A program made the translations under genes and the position numbers. From Scortum barcoo (Eukaryota > Chordata > Actinopteri > Centrarchiformes > Terapontidae): a stretch of 64,000 nucleotides of DNA. Location: the NCBI GenBank assembly GCA_023238725.1, contig CM041541.1:13529044-13593043 (forward strand), read 5' to 3'. Under the pieces are notes generated by a model. It was not told the origin of the DNA and did not search any database. It was given only the letters and a program-made list of their open reading frames with translations. Below, piece by piece: positions 1 to 14,369 of this stretch (the first letter of the stretch is position 1; every line of letters begins with the position of its first letter).

Positions 1-3000
1 CAGGCTGGATGTAAAATTAATCCTGGACAATAAACTGTGTTAAAATCTGGCTTCGGAGGCATTTTCCTGAATAAATAAGTTATTATTATAGTCTTATAAA
101 TAGCGCAGAGTTCCCTCAAGTTCAGATTTTTCTTTTATGGCAGCTCTGGTGCTCGTCCAGCCTTTTTTATTCAAACCCTGAATTACTTTCTGGCTCTAAC
201 GACAGTACGGGCTGCTGAATCATGTTCGGGAGCGGATCCAGGGCCGTGATGGACAGACTGTGAGTGATGGACGGAGCCGAGGCCCGGAGACACTGCCTCA
301 GTGTGTTCAGACCACAGCCGCTCTGTTCGGGCCCCGCGGGGGGCCTTCGGAGGCCCCCGGAGCCCCACAACAAATCTCCCAATTGTATTCCCCAACGCTC
401 AGCAGAAACATACCACATGATCCTTATCAGGCTGCCTTTAAAGTAAATATACAGCCACTATATATTACCATGAATTATGTCAGCGTATTTGGCCGTGATG
501 CTGATTGCAGCTAAAATCCATCAAAACACACTCGCTGCTGTGTGTGTGTGTTTATGTGTGCGCAGGAAAAGAGTTAAAGAGCCGTGGTTCTTTGCCAATA
601 TTTGTTCAAGTTGCCTCCAATGAGATCTCGGGGTCTGGGTGAGATTTGTATGAACACAAGCTGCGAGTGATGTCATTCACTGAGCGGCGTTTCACATCCA
701 GCCATGAATTGGAGCAGAAAGCTGTAAGCTCCCTTTAATAGCTGCCTTCTTGAATCGTTGCCATCTCTCCTGGAGAATGAGTGTGTGTGTGTGTGTGAGG
801 CTTTCTTTATTTTCACACATGTTAGCACGTGCTATTACCAGGTCAGTCAGTAATCAAAAATGCCCCGAAACAAGAGAGGTTAAATTAGCTGACTGGATGT
901 TGGCTCGGCCTGTTGTTGGCGATGCTCCGTTATGCAAATACGTCGACGGAGAGCCGGCGTGTTGGGGTTTTTGCTTCGTCACTGTAAGGGAAGCAGAGAA
1001 GAAGAAACACACCGTCATCGTGCGTATTTATCCTGCGCTCTGCAGCAGGCTGCATTTACTGCTCATCTAAAGCCGTAAAACCGTCACGTCTCTATCTGTG
1101 CAGCGTTTAAGCAGCTCGTCAGAAAAAGGCTCCATACGTTTTGTTCAGCTTTATATTTGTTCTCCAATACATGTTTCTGACAGCTGTGATATTTTATTAT
1201 CCGAACAGACTCTGGTTTATTAGAAGAAACATAAAATATAATGCAGTGTTAGAGAACAAATGAACAGGAAATAGTTGAGAAGAAGAGTTTATACAGTCAA
1301 AAATAAACTTTTAAGCTCAAATTTAAAGTACATGGGTGAAAAATCTTTAAAATATTCAATAAGATGGGACTTTTAACATCTACAGCTCTGAAAGTGAGTC
1401 TGTGGATGATCAAAAGATGTGAGCAGAAACTAAACAGACCTTATCTGCTGTTTCCAAAGTAAAAAATAAATCTTAAAGTTAATTTCAGATGCATTAAACA
1501 TACATGCATCACTCACTCATCTATTTATATAATGTATAATAATACTTTAACACTTCTAAAGAGCCCGTTCTGCACAGTGAGTACTTTTTCTTTTGACATG
1601 TTAAATACATTTAGCTTATATTTTTATCTCCTTTAATTTATAATCAGCAATATTTTAAACTCAAACTGATTGTTTGGCATTTTTCTGCAGCATCCGTTCA
1701 ATAATCAGTACCTTTCAATGTTAGTGGTGTTAGAAATTGCCGCAGTGATTGACAGTAAACAATGCTACTATTGGTGATCTGATCACTATCAGATAATGCT
1801 AATGCTAACACCTGTTTGTTTGGCTGCACTATAAACTGATCAAAGCTTTAATATTACTGATGCAAACTGACTTTTGCAAATTTATAAAACTGAGGCGAAG
1901 AGATGAAAATGTTTAAACAGGAGAGAGAAACTGATTTAGTTTATTTATTCATTCATTAAATCATTTCAGGTTGTAGTATTACTTTTTGAAGCTTGTGTAA
2001 AAATGTCATAATATTTCTTCCATCACAAACACACGGTGATTTCTTCATCCCACAAAGCTGCCACATTACACAAGACCTTACAAGTCTCCTAAACCCCCAC
2101 ACCTTATGTTTTATTGTTGCAGTAATATAACGTTTGAAGGGTATTTACCTCGGTAAACCAGCAGCAGCCCCCCGAACATCAGGACTCTTGTGATCCTTGG
2201 AAAAACAACTGTGCTCATAAATCTTTCAGCCCTTGTTCTTACAGTTCAAGTGTGTGGCTGCAAGGAGAATAATTCAACACCAAATCCACGTTAAGACCAA
2301 AATGGCGTTTTGTACGTCTGCACAAATTCATCTAAGCCTCCTAATTATATGAGTTGTACAATCGTTTGGCGGGCGCCTTCTTAACTTATGAAGTCACTCA
2401 TACCAGGAGATTAGCTGACTGGGAGGCCTCAGAAATACTCGCCGCTGACCCGCGATGTGAGGAAGGTGAGCCGAGACCTCACGTGGAAAAAGGAAACCGA
2501 CACATCCAAACCAGGCGTCGGACGGGAAAACAAAGTACGAACGCTTCTTCTTCTTCTAATTCTTCTTCTTCTTCTTCTAATGTTAATGAGTTTATCACAG
2601 CCGGGCTTTACAAGAGGAGTAAACGGATTATTAAAAATGCAAAAAGTACACTGTGTGCATGAAACAGCAGCCTCCCCCCCGTTTGACAGGTTGACGAGGA
2701 GGAGGACTGACGAGAAACAAACATCTGAATCTGAGAGGCCGAGAGATTCACCTTCAACGCAGCGTGAACTCTCATCGCTCAGCGGAGGTCACCAAGTGCG
2801 TTTAAAAGTTTGTGAAGCATCCCAAAGGTTTGCAGAGCTGAAACTGAAGATGTGCAGCGTGTCCGACTCAGATTTGATGATGAAGAGGAGACGTTTTATT
2901 CATTTTACTGCGTGTAGATGAATTAAATTCGCCTCCACATGACGTCACATAAACCTCCTTTTTTTGTGGCCGACTCAAGTCTGTTCAACAGCATTTGAAT

Positions 3001-3400
3001 GAATCCTCCATCGAATGTGGTTACAGGGTTAACTGTCAGCTCTTTAAGTAAGTAAAATAAGTTTGTCTACGCAGCTCCTTTTAAGACAAATAAAAGACAG
3101 AGCAACAATCAGACATCAGTTGCAGAAATGAGCCTTTAGCTGCTTTTTAAAAGTGTCGACAGATCTTCAGTCCAACAGGAGAGAGTTCAGGAGCTTCGGC
3201 CTTTAAAAGTGATGAAAACAGGATTACATGAGTTTGTTTGGGGACCACTTTTAATCAGCTCAGGGTGCAAAGAGAGTTAATGACATAAATAATTCATTCA
3301 TACCTTTTCATGGCTTGGTTTTGTTTGCTTTGCAGGTAAAAAAAAAAAGATTTATTAGATTTTTAGAACAAATCCAGGTGTTTCAGAGACCCCCTCAGAG
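1..3400. other. non-coding DNA downstream of inhbb
   Basis: No coding exon is supported on either strand. Open frames here are short and have low-complexity or frame-shadow composition. The stretch holds short TG runs near 540 and 780, a GC-rich partly palindromic patch at about 325-370, a TTC/TTCTAA-rich run at about 2544-2580 and a full CRE-type TGACGTCA at 2940-2947. The 600-1000 segment has balanced, non-repetitive composition of the kind seen in conserved non-coding elements, but conservation cannot be judged from one sequence. Confidence 0.5.
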
Positions 3401-3409
3401 CTGATTAGC

Positions 3410-4660
3410 GCTGATCGGGCTCGTTGCCTTTGACCATCAGATGCTGGAGCCAAATTCCTTCAGTCCTCCAGTCCCGACGAGCCGCGAGACCTTCGGGGCG
3501 ACAACAACAGCTCAGTGTGCGCCAACCTCCGCCTCCGCCTCCCCTTCCTGCACCGCCAATTCATCAGGCCGGGCATGACACAAGAATTGCAGCCCCCTTA
3601 ATGTCAAGGCAATCAGAGACTCAATCAGAGCTGCAGAGCACAGTGGGAACCACACTCCCAACACATGTGCACAGGAGTTACCCCGAGGGCCCCAAATCTG
3701 CAGAACTAATGAGAGAGAATATACGTGGCCCACAAGTATGTGCCCTAGAGAGACTCGCAGCAGCAGCACAGGGACCCAGCACCCTTAGAGAGAAACAGAA
3801 CGAAGCTTTAACCCTTTATTCAGAGAGCTTAGCCTGGAAACAAGACCCGACCTGCCTGGACACAACCTTTGAATCCTGCGGGGGGGAGGAGAAAAAAAAA
3901 AACAGTGCTGCCAAGGGCACCCGGTTAATCCTCCGAGGGAACGTTGTAGGTGCCTGGCTCAAATGAGGAGCTCTTAAATAATATTGATGTAAGCCTGAAG
4001 AGACACGTGGCCTGATTTAGATAATGGATGTGCTTTTTTTTTTCCTCTTTAAATTACTGTCAATTATTCAAAAGAAACATTTCGAGTGAGAACAATGCCT
4101 AATTGGGAGTTACCAAGAAAAGCGCAAACTGTCCCCCATTGTGTCTTTTGCAACTTGCTCTGTCCTACTTTTTTCTCGGGCAACAATGAAAATATCCACA
4201 AAAAAAAAAAAAAAGAGAGTAGCTGCTGTGTGTGGTGAAAAGAAAATCTTCACCGTTGCTGCTTATTTTCAGGAAGTCGTTGTCAGAGTTGGTGGTCACG
4301 GTTAAGTACAGTGTGTTTTCTTTACCAAGTCACCGATTCTTGATGCTCTAATGCTTTTGGTATGCCTCTCCCTGACCTAGAAACGGGGATAAGCATCAGG
4401 CTTAATCAGGCAACAAAAATGGCAGCTTGCTCACTGTACACTTACGAATGCGGCTCTCATTATTGGAGGTGCTGATCATCAGAGGGGGCTGAAAACGCTT
4501 CAGATTAGACCTGCCTCATGAATATTCATAAGGCCTGCACATCATTCTCATGAACCCTCGGCGGTATGAATATTCTAATGAGGCCGGGCCGCGGCAAGCT
4601 TCTTCTTCTTCTCCTCCTCATGAATATTGATGACGGGGACGGGACGCTCGGCGGCGGCGC
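3410..4660. other. possible conserved non-coding block
   Basis: About 1.2 kb of balanced, non-repetitive sequence without coding character. A 180-codon open frame at 3424-3966 has proline-rich and lysine-run segments, no recognisable domain and no splice signals, so I treat it as chance. The 3' end (about 4510-4640) holds three AT-rich dyads containing ATGAATATT. The region could be an enhancer in the inhbb neighbourhood; in mammals GLI2 lies on that side of INHBB. That role is inference only. Confidence 0.3.
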
Positions 4661-7600
4661 ACCGTGCAGGTCAGTTGGACGCAGTGATCCAGGAGCAGCT
4701 CCGGCTTAACCAACCATCTGGAGCGTTTAGGGAGCACAATGTGCCACACCCCTCCTCCTCCTCCTATTTAACCCCCCCATGTTAGCTCCAAAAAACATAA
4801 AGTACAAGATGAATTACATCATAGCTGAGCACCATTTTTTTTTCATTCCTGAAAAGGCTGCATCGCTCGATTTCTCCTCAATAAAAGAATCAGCTGATCA
4901 GCCTAAACCTCCTGTGGTTAATCTCAGTTTTACTTAAAGGTTTGGGGGCCCAGTTTGATCCACAATCAGAAATGAATGTATAAAAGCAATTTCTAATTAA
5001 AATCCTCCTGTTTAACCCGAAGTGTTAAAACTAAAAAACAGAGCGTCATGTGATCCTGTGTGGTTAGCTTTGTATTTCCTCTTTAAGGATCATTACAGTC
5101 ATAAAATCCGCCCTGTATGAAAAGAATAACGGCATTATAGGAGTATTTATACACATTTTTGTGATTAAAATCAACCTTTCTGCTCTTCTCTTTGGCCTCT
5201 CTGTATGTAGCTGTTGACTGTGTTTACTCGTCTGTTCGTGATAATTACTGTTAAAAGCTTTCGTTTGCTTTCGGCCCAGCAGCCCCATGTGCCATGTGCC
5301 ATCTTGACTAGTCAGGGCGGAGTTGTTGTTGCGGTACAGAGTTTCTGCGGCTTTTCTTTTTGCTATTTTCAGACGTGCAGAAGTTCAGACTGTGACTCAC
5401 CTTCATGTTGTTATCGTCCCAACCTCAAGTGTCACACTCTTAATACCCACAAGTGTTTTTTGGCAGGAAAACCAGGACCAATGACCTGAGAGCTGAGTGA
5501 AGAAGCCGGGTGCCTGAAGTGTGAGTCAGGAGGCATCTGAACAACAAGCCCAGAAGGAAACCAAAAGCTGATCCAGCCGTCACATCTGGAGGGAGGCCAA
5601 ACATCTGCAGACATCTGCCCCGACACCTGAGGCCTTTTAAAATACGCCCAAAGAGTCCCACAGGCGAGTCTCCGAGTTTGGATGTGAGGCGAGCGTGGCA
5701 CCAAACTCCATTTTTGGTCACATTCCTTTGTTTTGAAATAGTTTAACACATTTTTTATTTCACTCACTTTTCTATTTCACGACCGCAGGATTTTATTTAG
5801 TTTCAATTTTATTACTGCTTTTGGTTTTTATGACCCAGAACATCTTAAATATTTTAGATGTTTCCAACATTAACATGATTTTTTCATGCAAACTTGATTG
5901 GATTTGTTTAGTTGTGGTTGTGTTTTTTTCCATTGCACTCAGTAGTTTTAGTTCTCTTTGCACACTGTGTCTCCTAGAGAGTGAAATGTGCTATATAAAT
6001 AAAGTTTTGGAGGCCCAAAGAAGTCAAAAATTGTTATGTTATGTAAGACAAATAAGTACTTAAGCTAAGTCAAAATAAAGATGTCCCAGTAATGAAATAT
6101 TAATTCAACTGTGTGAGATAGTAAGTCAAATTTACATGCATGACATAGAAAATTATGATATAATAACTTTAAATTGCATAATATTGAGTCAGAAATATGA
6201 AATGTAATGTACAGATTTGAGACACCAAAGTCAAAATTACTTTAAATGACTCAAAAGAAAGTGACTTTATTTTATCTATGTCTAACTTGTAATCTTTTTT
6301 CGTATTTTGCTGGCAGAAATGAGCTTCCATAATCCGGAGTTACATCTTATTTCTTAACGATTGATCCATCAGTTCATTTCACCTGAAGCAACATGTCGTA
6401 AAAAGATCAGCTACTCTAAGAACCATTTAAACTGCAGAGAAACCAGCTATCCCCCCGTTATGAACACGAGCCATCAATCATCTCCCGAGGCCGTCGTCTT
6501 TTTCTCCACGGAGGACGGCCTGCATCGGAGGTGAGGCGGTGAACGTGTCAGCTCCAGCCCTCACTTTAATTTTACAGCGTGTCGAAGAAGCCGCAGAAGA
6601 CTGATAAGGTGAGGATGAGGCTGCGGGCCACGGCTGCCTCGGGTAAAAAAGCTGGAGATGTAACGTGCATATTTTGATAAGTGCGGTGGAACATTCCTGT
6701 CATTCTTCACCATAAATACCCGAGAACGAGCAGCAGCGTGCATCAACGCCCCTCAAAACCAGAGCCCTCTTCTTCTCCTTTTCCCCCTGCAGCTGCTCTC
6801 ACTCGGCTCTGTCGCCTCACTCCTGCAGCATTTTCACCGTCTCACGCTCACTGAAGCTCACATCGACATAATGGGCCTCGTCTGAGAAAGTTTCCACTTG
6901 TCTGAAATGTGGAAAGGCACTTAGACATGTTTATGTTTACCTCTGAGCGACTGTTTTTCACAGCACTGAAGGACAGAAAAATGTTGGAGCAGCCCACATT
7001 ACAGACAGCACCGCAGTGGAAAAATACTCTGTTACAAAGAAAAGTCCTGTGCTTCTGCAGGTTATCTGATCAAAAACCAAAAACTTGAGCATGAAAAGGT
7101 CAAAGGTCAAAAGCCTCCAGTACAGTAAATATTCCTGCCACCGAATGATTGAGTCATCAGGTGAAGTAAAAAGGTAAAAAGTTTCTGATTAAAAGAACAC
7201 GCCCATGTTCATCTGAGCTTCACTCTGATGTTCAACAGGCTCGTTTAACACTTTATAATCTGTGTTATCTGGATTATCTGTCAGCCTGTGGCACATTCCA
7301 CCAACTGTGACTGAGTGTAAACACTTTGTCCTGGAAACACACAGGCAAACGTTTTTTTAACACCTGAGGTTGAATTTGAGAGTTATGGTGCTTAATGAGG
7401 ATAAAAAGTGACTTTAAACCCTCAGTAGGAGAACTGATGGCATCTTTTGCAGAAAGAAACCTCTGCATTTGAAAAAAACTGAAGATAAACTTCTAGGAAT
7501 GTCGTTTTTTTTTCACCAAAGGGCATGCAGCGTTTGGGAGATGAGGTGAAATCTCTGATTTTTCCACATCTTGAATTTCACTCCAACACATGAAAATTAC

Positions 7601-9650
7601 TTTTTGATATTGTCAACCTGCGCTTGGCCTTGAAACTCAGCAGTTTCCTCGGAGAGTGCATCGACTTTCCTCCTGATTTTCCTCAGATGGAAAAGCCCGT
7701 CGATATTCCCAAAGTCCCGCGGGAACATCGGCCTGACACAAAGGCCTCGTCGATTCATCACTCGTCGCTTCAGTTTAAGGTACTGTCACTGCGTTGGAGT
7801 GTCCCAAAGCCAAATGTTTTCCATCGGCACCTGAAATCATTTTTTGTTCTGCTGATCTGCAAAGCAGCTCAGTTAACCGAGAGGTCACTAAAGTTCACAT
7901 TAAAAGTTATAATATCTGCACAAAACTAACACACTCATCCTGTCAGCTCATCAGAAGTGACCAAAAGAGCTTTGAGTGTTGCTGAGTTGATGCTCTAAAA
8001 GAAAATGAATCAGAATCGCGAATATTTTAGTATCACCAACCTGAAGGTCAGAAGATGTGAAGCCATCGTGTGTATAGTCGACTTAAAGGAAGCATATAGA
8101 TGAATAAGGATGAGGGAGAAGTGGATGTTTCTCTTCAAGAGAAATGGGCTTTTTTCATAAATGTAATAAAAAAGAGACACTATGATGATGATTTATATCA
8201 ATGACTTACAAATCATATAAAATAAACATCAAACGCTGTTTAATTCATTTTTATATGAATGAACACATTTATAACATCATTAACATACACGCTACTTGAG
8301 ATTCTTTCATTTGTTGGACTTTCAGTAAGAAAACTGTAACTGTAGTTGTTGGTTGGTTAATTGATGATTGTCAGCTTTAAACTATGATAATTATTTCTGA
8401 TGATAATTATTTCGGTGTTTTTCATTTTAAACCGTGTCTGCAGACCACATGAAATCCAGAGCTGATCTGAAGAGGCGAATCACAGTCTCCTGTTTTACTT
8501 CAGGCGACAGGTTGTGCACCTTCACATACTGTAAATGTGTGACTGATGATTCATAACTACTCCCTGCGCTGAAACAAATTAGATCTGCTGCTCGCCTCCA
8601 TAAATCTGCAGAAAAAGCACATTCAGTCCCGCTCGTGTGTCTGTCAGAGCTCCCCACGCTGTCAAAACACATCAGCTCTTTTAGTTTTTCTGAGTCCACA
8701 ACGGCGTGTTCGTCTGAGCCGAGCGTGTCGAGCGCCGCCCGAGGACAATCTCATTAACATTCCTGTGTTTTGTGGTGGAGCTGCTAATGCCGAGCAACAT
8801 GATAAAACAACTCACCTGACATCGCTCAGTGATCGACTAAACCTCGACTTCATTCCTTTGACAAACACACTCAACCTGCTGCCTTTGGATTCATGCCGAA
8901 GAATGTCTGGACTCTTTTTTTTCTGTTTGTTTTGAAGAGGAATTTTTAAAGTTTTCTTACAAAACCTCAGCTGCAGTTCCCCAAATGTCCACTAGACGGT
9001 GCCTCCAAGAAAACACACGGAGGTACACAAGAAAAAATGGATTTAATGCCCATTCTCACTTCCTCTGATGGACTTTTGTGCCAATTTTAACAGTTATCAG
9101 CCTCTTTTAATCGGTCTTTATAACGTCTCTGCTCATCAGCAGGCTGAAGGACAAATTTCGAACATGAACGTTGAAAGCTAAAACTTTAATCCAGAGGTTC
9201 AAAGGTCATTCTCTTAAATTAAATCTGCAACATTTATCAAACTCTGAAACATCAGATGAAACAATTAACTTTCAACAATACATCGGATGAAAAAACACTT
9301 TAAAAGCCTAAAAGGATCTTTAAGTTTTATCTTCATAATCACGAGATGTCCATGTTTTACTAGCAAATAACGAAACAGAAAAAGCACTGACACATTTCTG
9401 ACATTCAGTAAAATTAAAAAGATGCTTAAAACTCAAAACATGTCTGAAGATTTCCAGGTGAGAAACATCTTTTAACAGTTTGGTTCTTTCTTGGTGATTT
9501 TTCTCATTCTAATGACCAGTTTTTAAAAACTCAGATTTTAAGACATAACACATCCCTATTCCAACCAGCTTTTAATAAACGTTATCTGGTACACAGATCA
9601 GAAGTACGGCTAACGGGATTGTCTGTAGTTCTGCAGGTTTTCGATCATAA
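4661..9650. other. intergenic DNA, no gene seen
   Basis: AT-rich to balanced non-coding sequence with frequent stops in all frames. Apart from a possible LINE-tail relic near 5.9-6.0 kb I see only short homopolymers. No tRNA-like, rRNA-like or hairpin RNA gene was recognised by eye. Confidence 0.5.
5895..6015 (+). repeat. possible LINE 3' tail relic
   Basis: The segment ends in GTGAAATGTGCTATATAAAT followed by AAAGTTT. This matches the form of the 3' ends of common teleost LINE-type elements, which typically finish with a gtgctatataaataaa motif. The upstream part is too diverged to name a family, and no target-site duplication was found. Confidence 0.35.
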
Positions 9651-9659
9651 ACCAAAGTT

Positions 9660-9815
9660 TTGGACACGTTAACGTGTTGACCTGATGGTGGCGCTGGACG
9701 AAAAGTCAGAGGAAGTTACAACAATTCAATTCATGAACCAAATTTCATGTCAATCCTTCCAATGTGTGTAAAAATATTTCGGTCTGGACCGACCGACCAG
9801 TTTTACTTCTGTGAA
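9660..9815 (+). repeat. dispersed teleost interspersed repeat
   Basis: The block reads CCTGATGGTGGCGCTGGACG, then AAAAGTCAGAGGA, then CCAAATTTCATGTCAATCC, then a run about a 'ggtctggacc' motif. I recognise this order of words as a high-copy interspersed sequence of percomorph genomes. I cannot assign a class from sequence alone. It is non-coding and degenerate. Confidence 0.55.
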
Positions 9816-11715
9816 ATCACCATAAAAGTAGTGCATTAAGCATTAATTCATCCATTCAGTCATTCACAGTGTTTACAGCTGATATTTCCCGACGTTTTTG
9901 TCGTTTCTTTCTGGACTTTCCTCTGACTCCCGTCTCTCTCTGGCTGTTGTCTCTGTCTCTCTTTCTCTTCTCATTCCTGGGCAGCGACCAACTGTCAGAG
10001 TCGGCTCACCTGTTCATCACCTGTCAGATTAAGAGGCGGCTGTTTTCTCTCTGAAACGTTTCATTTCACACCACTTAACAGCGTTTCTTCATGTCCACGG
10101 CCGACACTTACTGGATTATTTTTAAGGGGTAATTATACTTCGGCGATGTTATTCACCTCGGAGGGCTTCAGATATTTATTTCCCTTTTCTGTGTGAGTCC
10201 TTGTTTCGCTATCATGCATGTGAACATGTTTACGGGATCCAACGAAAAGAAAATCAACAGTTTCCCTCGTTGCTAATTGCTAACGCTGTGCCGGTTGTAG
10301 TCGACTGCTCACAGTCATGGAGGGTGTGACCCCAGAGGTCAAACACTTGACCCCTGAAGTCCTGCTGAGATTTGCTTTGGTATAATTAGTCCTGTTAAAG
10401 GCCTTTGTGTGCCTGAGTGGGCCGTGCAGAGGTCTGCTCGTACTCCAAGCCCCGAGGAAACGACTCGCTGACTGATCGTCAAAAGTTAAAAAAACAGCAT
10501 TTATCATCCAGGAAATATCAAATTAGAGGTTATTGTGCTTCCCATAATACTGATAAACAAAAATAAAACCCAATTTTCTGCATGAATATCTGCATTATTG
10601 ATGCACAAACTTCATCATCACCTCATACTTTATGGTAAATAATGTTATACTTAAAATGTCTTCAAGGTAAAAACCCAGGGAGACTAAATCAATCAATAAA
10701 TCAGTCAATCACTCCTCTCATTGGTTCCAAGCTTTTCCCATCAGAGTTTTATCAGCTGGATAGTCAGAGGACATACTTCAGAGAGACTTCAGTGAAAAAC
10801 TTCAACAGTAAAAGTGTAAAATTTATGAGAAATGAAGTTGTGGGAGTTTGGGTGTCGTTTTCAAAATCAATAAATCCATCTACACAAACCTTTCACCTGA
10901 TTTACAGATAATCACAAGAATAACCAGGATTTTAGAAATGACAGGAATAAAATGCATTCATAGCATAAAGTACTGAAAAATGTTAAATAGTGAAAGTTAA
11001 AATCAAACGTTCGGTCAGATTTTTCGGCCTCCTCAGTTGTTCTTATATATGTATTAGATATTAAGATAGATAGATATTTCCTGATTTAGATGATGTTTTA
11101 TTTTGGCGGGTTCTTTATTTCAAGCTGAGGCATTGTGAATTTATTTAGTTAAACAGAAAAGAGGCATATAAATACACCTGTCATATTATTTTCAGGTATA
11201 TTGAATCTAAACATCCTTGAATGAGCTGTGAAATTTCCACTTTGTGCTGAATTTTAGAAAATAAAGGTTTCCAAAAGAAATAATAATAAAAGTTGGGGAT
11301 TGTTAATTTAAAGAAATATTAATAATTCATTTTTGTCAAGATGCTTCATATGGTTTCATATGATTGGAAGAAACTTTAATAATGTGTGCTATTTTTTATC
11401 ATCAAAATTGGACCGAGCTGGTTTTAAATGATGATTTCAGGAGGACGTTTTCTATTTTTAACCTCATGGCTACTTAAAACTGCTTTTCTTACTTCACTGT
11501 AGATTGTTTTCTAGTTTTACATCCGCACAACAATCAGCAATCGAGTTGGGAAAAACCCTCTGCTGATAATTACGAGCGGGGAATTTTTGTGGGCTTCGAC
11601 TTTTATCAGAAAACGTAGGAAGGTGTCAACACGTGGGCAGAAAAAGCAGCGTCAGCCACCCGGATGTCGACAGGAAGTAAGGAAAAGTTCAAGTCTCATG
11701 ACACAACAACAAGTC
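9816..11715. other. intergenic DNA 3' of inhbb
   Basis: AT-rich sequence with no supported exon on either strand. The end of the inhbb transcript is inferred to lie at about 11717, so this is probably intergenic. Confidence 0.45.
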
Positions 11716-14369
11716 CATACAATTGGTAATAAGAAATTTATTTTTTCAACAATTACAAAGAACAAAATATTTCAAAAGCATATTCATATGTTACATCGAC
11801 TGTACAGGGATCAGATGGCGTGTGCTTCACTCTAAATGCAACGAGAGCTAACAAAAAGACGAAGGAAAACTAGGAATATTTAAATCATTTGATGAAAAAA
11901 TATGAAATATTCCATGTCTAGGTACAAAATAGAAAAGAGATTAAGCAGATTATGGACTGATATTATACCCTGATACAGTGTTTAGGCCTCTTTTAACCGT
12001 CACAAACTCATTTACAACAACACGAACTCGACGGCGTCGCCATCTTTTAACAGCTAAACCTCTTGGCCTCTTTGGTTCCATGATTAGGTATAATACATTT
12101 GAACAGAGCTCAATTTTGCTTCTATAAAAATAACTTTTTTTTTAATGGCAGTTTCTGTTTATTTAATTTTTCTTATTACTAGTCACACAGCTCCTCAGTG
12201 CAAATATTCTAACAAGCATTCGCTTTGAAGAACAAGCGAAAGATTAAAGTGGCAGGTGAAGTCGAGGTCAGGCTTTGGACAGGAAGCGAGAAAAGCTGAG
12301 AAAATGAGCCTTAGGTATTTCTTTTAAACGTGTTCCCGGTGGTGGTGAAGCCTGTGGATGAGAAACAAATATAAAAATGTCTGTTTTAACCTGAAAATAT
12401 CAAAGTGGTGTCAAAGTGACTGAAAGTGTGTCTCAAAGTGTGTTTCGGTGCCGTGATGGGAACTCCACCGGGACGCATTCATTTAGACACCAAAATCACT
12501 ATTCATGCATCACATTTGGGTCAAAGTTAGCCCCAGTTAGCGTCTTTTTATAATGCAGAGGTTTCAGCCGATGATTGCATTAAAGAGGTACGACTAATCT
12601 GTGAAAAATCTTTCATCCTTTGCACAATAAAGTCGATTTCTAGCCTGTTTTACAAGGTGTTACTGTTAAAAACAACAACGGCAGCCAAAAGTGATGCTAA
12701 ATTTGTTCCCAACAGTTTTGAAGGTTGTCAAACTCATTTTTTTTAGTGGAGCTTGAGGAAGAACTCACCATCCACCACCAGGAACACATTTTCAATCATT
12801 AACAGACACAAACAGCGTTTCGTTGGCCGTCTCTTCCCGCCTCCTCGCCAAAGCCCGACCAGCCTCTGCTCGCCACACTTAACATTTCAAGTATTGGTGA
12901 TAGTTTGTCAAAAGAGCTAAAGTTCAGCTTGTCTGGTATACGGGTAAATACTATACATTGCATAGCTCATGCGGCACTTATTTCTTTTTCGAAGGACTGT
13001 GGGCAGTGGTGCGCCACGCAGGGCTCATTAAAGGCATTTCAATCTGCAAGTGCTATCAAAGTGTGCGTCGGGAAGTGCGAAGCTGCACCATCACTGAACT
13101 GAGCAACATGGCAACTTTTCACTGTCACTGACTGAAATGAGAGAGACGTAAATATTTATTTTCATTTGATCAACCGGAGGGAGTGGAAACTTGCCCCTTC
13201 GAGAGGAAGCTGAAGGTAATATCCGTTAACTTTAACAAAAAAGGGACAAATGTGAGGTCATACCTGATTTTCATCCCACCATCTTCATGAAGAGAAAACT
13301 GATTCATTTTGGTGCACAGTTTTGTAATTTGAGCAATAATCAAGTAATCTGAGGTTGCAAATTTGTAAATTTCAGAAAAATAAATAAGAACATTGAGTGC
13401 ACAAAACTAAATTTGTAACGTGACGACGGGACTTAATCATTTGAAATGTTTTACCCCTGGTAGAAAAAAACTAAAACAGCTGTTCAGAAACAGTGAAGAT
13501 CCATCAGAAACAAACCTCCACACAGTTATGACATGTTTGAATTTCAGTTTGGAGGATTATTTCGTGGTTCGGTGAAAAGTCTCCTCAGATTACGTTTTCT
13601 GTTTCCGTCCATTTCAGGAATGCGTCCAAACGTTCCTAATGTCTTGAAGTGGAGCAAAGTTTACAAAGACACTGTGTAAATGTGACCAGAAGTGCTGTAC
13701 GTTGGTGAAGTCTGACTGGTTTCAACATTTTCAGTGCTCGTCTCACGTTTGCACACACTGCTCTTGAAAGAGGCGTAGCTGAATCACCGACCCTCTCTGT
13801 GACTCGTGTAAGGCGCCCTACACCTCCTGTTGGTGTCCAAGGTCGAGTTTATGTCCTACACATGAAGAGTTTAATTCCAAAACAAGATACCCACCTCTAA
13901 ACAAGTGGTACCTACTCTAACAACACGACCAACAGCAGAAAATGACATCGAATGATGCTGCTCTGTAAAGGCTAGTAAGTTATGTAAGTCGTGAACACTT
14001 TAGCGAACCTGATCCCCACTATCTTAGAGACACTTAAAGAAGAACTTCAGAGATTGGAGTGGATATTTAAAGATTTGGAAGAGAACTCTTCACGTCCCTT
14101 TGAAGGAGACTGAATCACTTCGAGACAGAAACAGTCTTCCACCAGAGATTATAACCAAATATATCAACAAACATAAATATATATACAAGTTTCTGTGCAG
14201 GCATACATGAGGGTGTGTAGATATGTGTGGATGAGGTTGTGTGTGCGCATGTTTTCTCCGTCGTCCATAAATATTCTGTTTCTATATTCTTTTTTTTGTT
14301 GTAATATCGTGAATCTGTTTACAGTAAAGTTCTTCAGTTCCACTTTAAATAAAGACGAGCGAAACACAC
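11716..14369 (-). other. probable inhbb 3' UTR
   Basis: On the minus strand this 2.65-kb stretch follows the inhbb stop codon at 14370-14372. It contains an AATAAA poly(A) signal, seen as TTTATT at 11737-11742 on the plus strand. A cleavage site about 20 bases further on would give a 3' UTR of roughly 2.6 kb. Long beta-B subunit 3' UTRs are known in vertebrates. Earlier AATAAA-like hexamers could also be used, so the end point is inferred. Confidence 0.4.
11737..11742 (-). terminator. candidate inhbb polyadenylation signal
   Basis: AATAAA on the minus strand. Downstream on that strand the sequence turns U/A-rich. It is the best-placed signal for the long 3' UTR, but there is no transcript evidence. 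Confidence 0.35.
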